A stretch of DNA of 9,723 nucleotides from Natrinema soli (lineage in GTDB: Archaea; Halobacteriota; Halobacteria; Halobacteriales; Natrialbaceae): contig NZ_JAQIVI010000744.1 in NCBI RefSeq assembly GCF_028618695.1, positions 1 through 9,723 on the forward strand. Direction: 5' to 3'. A program made the translations under genes and the position numbers. Positions 1 through 5,110 of this stretch are shown one piece after another (position 1 is the first letter of the stretch; each line of letters opens with the position of its first letter). Under the pieces are notes generated by a model. The model searched no databases. It saw only the letters and a list, made by a program, of their open reading frames with translations, and was not told the origin of the DNA.

Positions 1-57
1 CGGTCAGACTCGACGCAATTTCGGCGTGATCTCCGTTTCAGCCAGTCGCTAAACTAG
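1..57 (+). CDS. Possible C-terminal end of a transposase, partial
   Basis: The first 57 bases read open in frame 1 as 18 codons and a TAG stop (55-57) that lies inside the terminal repeat. The peptide ends RDLRFSQSLN. Transposase genes of compact elements often end at or in the terminal repeat, which fits. The stretch is too short to identify the family, and an open frame of this size can occur by chance. If right, the transposase of this copy reads toward the window. Confidence 0.3.
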   Translation, partial: RSDSTQFRRDLRFSQSLN

Positions 58-66
58 AACGGATGG
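1..66 (+). mobile_element. End of an insertion sequence (inner side to the left)
   Basis: The outer end of this element carries a 21-base sequence (48-68, starting GCTAAACTAGAACGGATGG) whose reverse complement recurs exactly at 9656-9676, where the other end of the window breaks off. Inside the repeat the two sequences diverge at once, as expected for the left and right ends of one element type sharing a terminal inverted repeat. It interrupts a YHS gene. Read outward-in, the repeat contains CATCCGTTCTAGTTTAGC; ends in CAT are described for the ISH8 group of the IS4 family, so that is a possible family, not a firm one. The exact boundary is uncertain by about three bases. Confidence 0.65.
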
Positions 67-127
67 TAATGACGGTTTCTGAATTAGACTCAGGGACTTC
101 CATACTGCAAACCGGGTCTACTGGCAT
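66..127 (-). pseudogene. YHS-domain protein, truncated by the insertion sequence
   Basis: Reading down from the ATG at 127-125 gives MPVDPVCSMEVPESNSETVI, the N-terminal half of a small YHS metal-binding domain (family signature DPVCGM). About 20 codons in, the frame enters the insertion-sequence end and stops at a TGA (40-38), giving a 29-aa product. The second half of the domain, which would carry the FC..EC motif seen in the complete copy at 1471-1614, is gone. Cys-Gly of the signature is Cys-Ser here. A TATA-like TTAATAAAAG (176-167) lies about 44 bases upstream, a good distance for a short-leader archaeal promoter. YHS proteins are commonly found with copper ATPases. The product is probably non-functional. 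Confidence 0.75.
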
Positions 128-276
128 TGTCTTAGCAGGTTATTTGTGGTTGTTTCAGAGTTATTCCTTTTATTAATGCGTGGTTCGTTTCTATCGGTCA
201 AAGATTTGATTATAGTGCGTATCTCGTCCGTCTGTGCCGTTCGAAATCTCTCCTCGATAGTCGTTCTTTTAAACAT
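118..276 (-). CDS. Possible small basic protein, 52 aa
   Basis: An ATG at 276-274 opens a 52-codon frame ending in TAG at 120-118, overlapping the YHS start codon by a few bases, so the pair could be translationally coupled. The N-terminal part, MFKRTTIEERFRTAQTDEIR followed by TIIKSLTDRNEPRIN, looks like one amphipathic helix. The C-terminal part is Asn/Thr-rich and unremarkable. An in-frame stop just upstream fixes the start. Against it: the likely promoter of the YHS gene lies inside this frame, AT content is high, and I recognise no family. It may be a decayed regulator or a chance ORF. Confidence 0.3.
   Translation of the reverse strand: MFKRTTIEERFRTAQTDEIRTIIKSLTDRNEPRINKRNNSETTTNNLLRQCQ
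167..176 (-). promoter_or_regulatory. TATA-like box for the truncated YHS gene
   Basis: The minus strand reads TTAATAAAAG, centred about 44 bases upstream of the YHS ATG at 127. With initiation about 25 bases downstream, the leader would be under 20 bases, usual for haloarchaea. Assigned by eye from composition and spacing only. Confidence 0.35.
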
Positions 277-462
277 AACGTATTAGTCATAGGTCTTGTC
301 GAAACCAGTCAAATGTGGTCCAGATGGCATGCAAATAGAATCGGGACCTAGCCCAATATAGTTCGGGTTTATATTCTCTCAGACTTGGATTTCAGTATGG
401 ACCGTCGGTTTGGAGAAATGTACGCAATTCAAATCGTTTTTTGCTCAGTAACCTTTTAGTCA

Positions 463-469
463 CTATAAG
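463..469 (+). promoter_or_regulatory. TATA-like box for the CPAC membrane protein gene
   Basis: CTATAAG lies about 42 bases before the ATG at 508, which puts initiation near 490-495 and gives a leader of roughly 15 bases. A GAGAGGTGA sequence at 475-483 resembles a Shine-Dalgarno site, but it lies 24 bases from the start codon and upstream of the predicted initiation point, so it is unlikely to be used. Confidence 0.4.
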
Positions 470-507
470 AGCTTGAGAGGTGAACAATACTTTGGATTTC
501 CATAACT

Positions 508-1203
508 ATGACGCAACCAACATTCGAGAGTAATTCTCTTAGGCGGCTTCTCTTGACTGCCACCTGGTTTAACACGCTATTCGCTATTCAGATAATCGGC
601 GGTCTTATTTACGCATACGTCACGGGTGATATAGGTGTCCGGATCACGCATTTTCTCATCCCATTTATCTGGACCACCGTCTCCGTGTGGGTTATCTGGC
701 ATACTCACCCTGTTTCGGTGCGACCATTCGTTCAGTTCCTTGCTGCTATTTCCAGTATCACGTACTTGCTCCTTCTGCTCTATCTCTCTGGGTTAATCGG
801 CCCAGGTACATCTCACCTCGGGCAACTCACTGGTACGAATGGTATTGGAATGACGTGGGGCCGATCACTGGGATGGAGTCCAGTTTTCCTGTATACTGGT
901 GATTTTATCACATTGACTGTAATTCCATACCAATTAGCAGGTCTCCTTGCTATGTCGTATCTCGTTTACGATGCGCTACTCGACCTCGCTCGTTCAGCAA
1001 TTGGAGGCGTTCTCGGGATCGCAGCGTGCCCCGCCTGTGTTGGACCACTGTTTGCTCCATTACTCACAAGCGGCGTTAGTGGTTCTTCTACTGTGTTACT
1101 ACTCGGTGTTTATGGATACGAAACTGCTACAGTCCTGTTTATAGCCGCTGTAGGAATACTGTATCATCGTCACAAACTCTCAGATCTGTACCGAAGATTA
1201 TAA
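508..1203 (+). CDS. Polytopic membrane protein with CPAC motif, unknown function
   Basis: A 231-aa protein with about six hydrophobic segments (near residues 19-38, 46-64, 74-96, 136-157, 164-187, 193-216) and a short basic C-terminal tail. Just inside the fifth segment is ACPACVGPLFAPLL, with Cys174 and Cys177 separated by Pro-Ala. A CPxC pair in a membrane helix suggests metal binding or thiol-disulfide chemistry; these would be the only Cys residues in the protein. No nucleotide-binding or transporter signature is visible. Uncharacterised haloarchaeal membrane families with such a motif exist, but I cannot name this one with certainty. The start is fixed by an upstream in-frame TGA at 481. 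Its position between two YHS genes and near a copper ATPase makes a metal role plausible by inference. Confidence 0.85.
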   Translation: MTQPTFESNSLRRLLLTATWFNTLFAIQIIGGLIYAYVTGDIGVRITHFLIPFIWTTVSVWVIWHTHPVSVRPFVQFLAAISSITYLLLLLYLSGLIGPGTSHLGQLTGTNGIGMTWGRSLGWSPVFLYTGDFITLTVIPYQLAGLLAMSYLVYDALLDLARSAIGGVLGIAACPACVGPLFAPLLTSGVSGSSTVLLLGVYGYETATVLFIAAVGILYHRHKLSDLYRRL

Positions 1204-1239
1204 AGGTAAAACACGATGTGATTTATCTCTAACGTGGAG

Positions 1240-1268
1240 TAATTCTGAGCCCCCCACAACCAGAATTA
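1240..1268 (+). terminator. Stem-loop downstream of the CPAC gene
   Basis: TAATTCTG at 1240-1247 and CAGAATTA at 1261-1268 form a perfect 8-bp stem around a C-rich 13-base loop, 37 bases after the stop codon. There is no T-run after it, so its role as an archaeal terminator is uncertain. It may instead protect the transcript end or be a remnant of a mobile element. Confidence 0.3.
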
Positions 1269-1314
1269 GACTAACGGATGTGTGATGGTTTGAAAGGATG
1301 GTGTTCTCTTGTGA

Positions 1315-1434
1315 TTCAGAAAGGTACACGCGTCTTTCGAACGACACAGCCATCGATACATCTATTCGGCCGTGAAAGCGGATGTTCCAAATGAGCGAGC
1401 AGATCGTATTATAGACCGGCAGACCCCAACCTGA
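1315..1434 (+). other. Coding-like remnant in the 1204-1470 gap
   Basis: The 267-base gap after the CPAC gene has no complete gene. One plus-strand frame is open from 1315 to a TGA at 1432-1434 and ends with a protein-like stretch, RYIYSAVKADVPNERADRII then DRQTPT. Its composition (acidic, Arg/Asp/Ala, with a likely helix) is more haloarchaeal than the bases around it. There is no start codon, so it would be the 3' end of a lost gene. I cannot assign a family, and chance is not excluded. Confidence 0.2.
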
Positions 1435-1470
1435 GATACCGAAAACCGTGGCGATTGGCCCGGAAAACTG

Positions 1471-1614
1471 TTACTCTGTATATATCGTCGGCCGTTCTTC
1501 GAATCGTTGTCGGCATTCTTCGCTACAGAAGTAATACGTCGCATTGCTGTATCGGACGGAAGTCGCTGCATCGTCGGGTGTTAGTTCCATCCCGCAGACC
1601 GGATCTATCGGCAT
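1471..1614 (-). CDS. YHS-domain metal-binding protein, 47 aa, complete
   Basis: The ATG at 1614-1612 opens a 47-codon frame ending in TAA at 1473-1471. The N-terminus is MPIDPVCGMELTPDDAA and the C-terminal half contains TYYFCSEECRQRFEE. This is a complete single YHS domain with Cys at 7, 30 and 34: the DPVCGM signature, the aromatic YYFC strand, then the EC helix ending in RF. The fold is related to TRASH domains and is thought to bind transition metals. In haloarchaea, stand-alone YHS proteins are often encoded near copper ATPases. The gene lies between, and divergent from, the UbiB-like gene; an AT-rich element at 1672-1681 could serve both. It is a paralogue of the broken gene at 66-127, and it is short enough to be missed by automatic calling. 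Confidence 0.88.
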   Translation of the reverse strand: MPIDPVCGMELTPDDAATSVRYSNATYYFCSEECRQRFEERPTIYTE

Positions 1615-1671
1615 TTTACCTGCGGTTGGTCGCTCTATTGATTAGACATTTCGAAGTAGCTGTAGCACATA

Positions 1672-1680
1672 CCTATTAAG
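1672..1680 (+). promoter_or_regulatory. TATA-like box for the UbiB-like gene
   Basis: CCTATTAAG is centred about 33 bases before the ATG at 1710, giving a leader of only about 8 bases. No Shine-Dalgarno sequence precedes the gene, which agrees with leaderless or near-leaderless translation. The core is nearly symmetric and might also act on the opposite strand for the YHS gene. Confidence 0.4.
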
Positions 1681-1709
1681 AGTGGGCGGAATAATTCTAC
1701 GACGACACA

Positions 1710-3293
1710 ATGCTTCGATTTTTTCTTCGACTGGTCAGGATCCTCGGTAAACTTGCCCCATTCGCAATACTCTTTCTTCGTGATCGACGTCAGTTTCTCC
1801 TTGTCGGTGAATCCCGTTCTGTATCTCGTGGCGAACACGAACGGCGCGCTCAACGCCTGCGAGATACAATGCTTGATCTTGGGCCGACATTCGTGAAGAT
1901 CGGGCAAGTCCTTTCGACTCGACCTGACCTCGTCCCACAGGTGTATGCAGAAGAGTTCGTTACGCTCCAAGATGCTATTCCAGCAGGTCCGTATCGTGAA
2001 ATGATTCCGGCTCTCGCCGAGGATATCGGGTATCACTCCTACGACGATTTCGACCCGGAACCGATTGCCGGTGGATCACTGGCACAGGTTTATCGGGCAA
2101 CCTACGAGGGAGAACAAGTTGTCGTAAAGGTTAGGCGTCCCGGAATCAAGGACCTCATCGAGACCGATCTCCGTATCATCAGCCGACTAACTCCGCTTGC
2201 ACTACTCATTGCTCCTGATCGCCTCCAGTTCTCACTTCAAAACATGGCGAATGACTTTGACCGTATCATCTTAGAAGAACTCGACTTCGAACGGGAAGCC
2301 CGGATGATGAATGAGATCCAGTCAAACTTCGCTGACGATGATAACGAGACAGTCCATATCCCACACGTCTATCACAATGTATCTTCGGAGCGTGTTCTCA
2401 CCATGGAGTATGTGGGAGGGACGAAGATTACAGACGTTGATAGACTCAAAGCAAATGGGCATGATCCAGAGACCGTTGCGCAGACGGTTGCTGATGCATA
2501 CTTTACGATGGGCCTCGAACACGGTGTCTACCACGGTGATCCTCATCCAGGGAACCTTGCCGTAGATGATGAGGGTCGAATCGTCCTCTATGACTTCGGG
2601 ATGAGTGGTAGATTTACGCCAGAGATGCAATCGAGTGTCGTGAATCTTTATCTAGCCGCTGTGAATCGAAACGTCGAAGCCATAATCGATGAACTCGTTT
2701 CCCTGGGTGCCCTCGATCCTGACGCGGATAGGGTCGCCGTTGGACATGTTATTGAGTTAATCATCGAGGATTTGGAGGGGAGCGAGTCGGTAAACTGGCA
2801 ACAGATCATCGACGTCGTGATCGGAATGCTCCACGACTTTCCATTTCGCCTTCCCCCAGACGTCATGCTAGTTATCCGGGTAGGCTCAATTGGTGAGGGC
2901 GTTCTCAGGCAGCTCGATCCAAGCTTTGACTTCCTCGCAGCCGCACAGATATTCCTCCGCGAACACGGCTTCCTCCAGCGAGCAGCCCGGATGAAACTCG
3001 CTGAAGCCCGATCCGACATTGAAGCCTCTCTCTGGGCTCTTCTCCGCCTTCCCACGAAACTGGAACGCGAACTGGACGCACAGGAGCAGGAACGTACAGC
3101 GATAACCCGAGGCATAGTACAGAATCAACGTCGGGAGACTCGTTCGATTGGATACGCCATCCTCGCAACCGGGGCAATCGTAAGTAGTGGCCTTGTACTG
3201 CCTGTAAATCACATCTATGCTGTTGTTGGCATCGTAGTCGCATTCAGTTTCGTCATTCTGTTTTTGCACTCTTCTAGTCTACAACCGCGATAG
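1710..3293 (+). CDS. ABC1/UbiB-family atypical kinase-like protein
   Basis: A 527-aa member of the UbiB/AarF/COQ8 (ABC1) family, protein-kinase-like proteins that support isoprenoid quinone lipid metabolism and act at membranes. Visible in order: the family KxGQ motif (LGPTFVKIGQ, K63-Q66); the nucleotide loop PIAGGSLAQVYRA (119-130); invariant Lys140 in VVVKVRRP; the ExD motif ELDFE (E190, D192); catalytic HGDPHPGN (275-282); metal-binding YDFG (D295); and two C-terminal transmembrane helices (about 475-495 and 500-520). Length is normal and every catalytic residue is present. The usual Ala-rich loop is Ala-Gly-Gly-Ser here. Haloarchaea use menaquinone, so a strict ubiquinone role is excluded. 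The gene stands alone, convergent with DoxX, and its substrate is unknown. Confidence 0.93.
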   Translation: MLRFFLRLVRILGKLAPFAILFLRDRRQFLLVGESRSVSRGEHERRAQRLRDTMLDLGPTFVKIGQVLSTRPDLVPQVYAEEFVTLQDAIPAGPYREMIPALAEDIGYHSYDDFDPEPIAGGSLAQVYRATYEGEQVVVKVRRPGIKDLIETDLRIISRLTPLALLIAPDRLQFSLQNMANDFDRIILEELDFEREARMMNEIQSNFADDDNETVHIPHVYHNVSSERVLTMEYVGGTKITDVDRLKANGHDPETVAQTVADAYFTMGLEHGVYHGDPHPGNLAVDDEGRIVLYDFGMSGRFTPEMQSSVVNLYLAAVNRNVEAIIDELVSLGALDPDADRVAVGHVIELIIEDLEGSESVNWQQIIDVVIGMLHDFPFRLPPDVMLVIRVGSIGEGVLRQLDPSFDFLAAAQIFLREHGFLQRAARMKLAEARSDIEASLWALLRLPTKLERELDAQEQERTAITRGIVQNQRRETRSIGYAILATGAIVSSGLVLPVNHIYAVVGIVVAFSFVILFLHSSSLQPR

Positions 3294-3344
3294 GCACGGT
3301 CATCGAGACATAGATCTTGCAAGTTCCGTCATTGCTGCAGGAAC

Positions 3345-3360
3345 CGTACCTCAAGGTACG
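3345..3360. terminator. Stem-loop between convergent UbiB-like and DoxX genes
   Basis: CGTACC (3345-3350), TCAA loop, GGTACG (3355-3360) form a 6-bp stem with a tetraloop, in the 103-base gap between two convergent stop codons. It could end transcription from either side. No T-run follows, and small palindromes of this size also occur by chance. Confidence 0.3.
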
Positions 3361-3396
3361 TTGGGAAATAACTGGAGGTAGGTAGGGTGGAGTAGC

Positions 3397-3957
3397 TCAT
3401 CCAAGGACATACTCAAGAAGCGGATACTTCTTGATCAAAGGTTGGCCGTCGATCTCATATTGTTCAACATATCCATCTAAGCCAAGAAGGCGTCCAGCTC
3501 CGAATGCAGCGACTGATAGAAACACGAGCATGTACATGAAATCGGCATTTATCGGACCATGCGCCAAGTCCCAGTTACCGAAGTAGAAAAAGAGCATCAT
3601 GAGTGCACCGAAAAAGGCTGCCAAGCGAGTGAGGAACCCAACTAGAATACCGAGTCCGATTGCAACTTCTCCCCACGGGACCGCGATGTTTACGAAATCC
3701 ACGAACCAGGGGGTTTGCCCCATCCAGAGGAACAGTCCTTCGAGGGGATTGCCGTTCGTTCCAGCAACGTTTACGAGATATGGTTGTGCATCGAAGTCGC
3801 CAATGACTTTCTCGGCACCAGAATAAAAGAACGCGAACCCTATGACTAAACGCAACGCGAGGACGAACCACGCACTAAGGGAGTGAGCACGTCCTTCGAC
3901 AGTAATCCCGGCGAGGGTCGAGCGAAATTCGTTCTCATGGGTTTCAGATTCAGCCAT
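3397..3957 (-). CDS. DoxX-family membrane protein
   Basis: A 186-aa protein with four membrane segments (about 29-47, 86-108, 110-127, 138-156). It shows the DoxX/DoxD family pattern: RLVIGFAFFYSGAEKVIGDF in the first segment, PWGEVAIGLGILVGFLTRLA leading into the second and third, and FYFGNW before the fourth. The archetype DoxD is part of a thiosulfate:quinone oxidoreductase; most haloarchaeal members are unstudied, and a redox role is assumed from family only. The start at 3957 is supported by GGAG (3967-3964) six bases upstream and a TATA-like box at 3991-4000. With its own promoter it is probably a separate unit from the channel gene behind it. Confidence 0.9.
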   Translation of the reverse strand: MAESETHENEFRSTLAGITVEGRAHSLSAWFVLALRLVIGFAFFYSGAEKVIGDFDAQPYLVNVAGTNGNPLEGLFLWMGQTPWFVDFVNIAVPWGEVAIGLGILVGFLTRLAAFFGALMMLFFYFGNWDLAHGPINADFMYMLVFLSVAAFGAGRLLGLDGYVEQYEIDGQPLIKKYPLLEYVLG

Positions 3958-3963
3958 AGGTAT

Positions 3964-3967
3964 CTCC
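3964..3967 (-). promoter_or_regulatory. Shine-Dalgarno site of the DoxX gene
   Basis: The minus strand reads GGAG with a six-base spacer to the ATG at 3957. It is one of the few well-spaced ribosome binding sites in the window and supports this start codon over internal ones. Confidence 0.5.
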
Positions 3968-3990
3968 TATAACATATCCTAACGTAGAGC

Positions 3991-4000
3991 CATATAAAGA
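3991..4000 (-). promoter_or_regulatory. TATA-like box for the DoxX gene
   Basis: TCTTTATATG on the minus strand, centred about 38 bases before the start codon. This is close to the haloarchaeal consensus and is the strongest TATA candidate in the window. Initiation would fall near 3970, just before the Shine-Dalgarno site. Confidence 0.5.
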
Positions 4001-4058
4001 CTGTCGCTGAACTGGGATAATGCGTTTCGAAGGTTACGGTCTTTGGCTATAGTGGAAT

Positions 4059-5060
4059 TCAGGTATCTCGTTTTGTAGGCCATTGCCGGGTATCCGATTC
4101 GACGAGACCAAGCAGTGTTTGCCGACGCATATTTAACTCGTCAAGCGATCTCTCGAATTCTTCGTTCGAAACAGTTGGGATACCTGCTTCACTGAGGGCC
4201 CCGAGATCTGGTGAGGGAGGGGGACTGTCCGCAGGATCGACGAACGTCTTGTGCAGCGTTTCGAGGTAGCTCTCGACGCTTTTGCGGGCGCTTCGAACGA
4301 CGATCTCACTCGGTTGGTGTTCCTCTGGGACGCCGAACCGGATGAGCGTCAAGGCTTCATCAAGGACCGTGATTTCGACGGCCGGGGATCGGTCGGCCTG
4401 AGCGCTGTGAAAGTAGTGAAGAACGGGATAGGCTTTGTGATTCTCTGTAAGGATAGTAAGTTGGGTTACGAATGTGTTCAAAGGCAGATCAAGCCCTTGA
4501 AATTCCTCTCCGTTCCAGGCCGTTCGAACGATCTCCTCGCTTTGCGTGCCGAATCCACTTATGTTGGTGGCGAACGCGCGTTTCTGGGTGACTGCATCGA
4601 GAACTGACAGCGTATAGGTGACGCTAAGCGTTACGAAGAGCAACCCACTTCCCGTTGCGAGTATCGTAATTACCTGCCAGATCCCTTCTCGTGGAGCGAA
4701 ATCGCCAATTCCAAGCGTAAAAACCGTGTATCCGACGAAATAGATCCTATCGGTCCACGACACAGGACCGCGATTGAGTGTATCGAGGAGGATGTTCTCT
4801 GCCCCAGCGAAAATAAGCGTCCATCCGCACCAGAGCAGTAAAACCCATCCCCCGAGGCTCAGCACGAGGATTAACAGTCCTGAGAGGCTGAGCAGCCGTG
4901 AGTTTTGGGTACCGATCAGTCGTAGTGATCGCCACGTCCACACCATCAAACGAGACGTGAGTGGACCAGCGCCGCCCTCAACCCAGAGTGTTGTCCAGAG
5001 AAGGTCGATTATGGTTCCGATGAGAAGAATTACACCAAGAGTGAGATAGATTGAGTTCAT
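4059..5060 (-). CDS. Potassium-channel-like pore protein (Ion_trans_2 type)
   Basis: A 333-aa protein with hydrophobic segments at about 3-25, 58-85 and 128-152 and a re-entrant pore region at 105-121 with filter sequence FTLGIGDFAP (TLGIGD, 115-120). This matches the TxGxGD filter of two-TM potassium-type channels, with Ile where Tyr or Phe is usual. Residues from about 155 on form a soluble, charged, Glu-rich domain with a Pro-rich linker (SPPPSP); it lacks a visible RCK/TrkA-N Rossmann motif. The gene follows the copper ATPase gene on the same strand after only 50 bases, so co-transcription is likely. It could pass counter-ions during cation export, but that is inference; ion selectivity cannot be read with confidence. 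Confidence 0.85.
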   Translation of the reverse strand: MNSIYLTLGVILLIGTIIDLLWTTLWVEGGAGPLTSRLMVWTWRSLRLIGTQNSRLLSLSGLLILVLSLGGWVLLLWCGWTLIFAGAENILLDTLNRGPVSWTDRIYFVGYTVFTLGIGDFAPREGIWQVITILATGSGLLFVTLSVTYTLSVLDAVTQKRAFATNISGFGTQSEEIVRTAWNGEEFQGLDLPLNTFVTQLTILTENHKAYPVLHYFHSAQADRSPAVEITVLDEALTLIRFGVPEEHQPSEIVVRSARKSVESYLETLHKTFVDPADSPPPSPDLGALSEAGIPTVSNEEFERSLDELNMRRQTLLGLVESDTRQWPTKRDT

Positions 5061-5110
5061 TTCACCGAATGAGTGATATGATGATTAGTTGCTATCGATA
5101 GTCGATCATT

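Noticed and set aside
1635..2036. 133-aa minus-strand frame over the start of the UbiB-like gene
   Set aside because: It is antisense to the conserved KxGQ region and has no recognisable domain.
2648..3269. Minus-strand frames of 112-155 aa under the UbiB-like gene
   Set aside because: Low-complexity Ser/Arg-rich or Cys-rich composition, opposite a conserved gene.
4251..4607. 118-aa plus-strand frame inside the ion channel gene
   Set aside because: No domain, and antisense to the channel's continuous cytosolic domain.
5092..5101. CTATCGATAG palindrome between copB and the channel gene as an operator
   Set aside because: It is a single short self-complementary 10-mer with no TATA-like box at a fitting distance; chance is likely.
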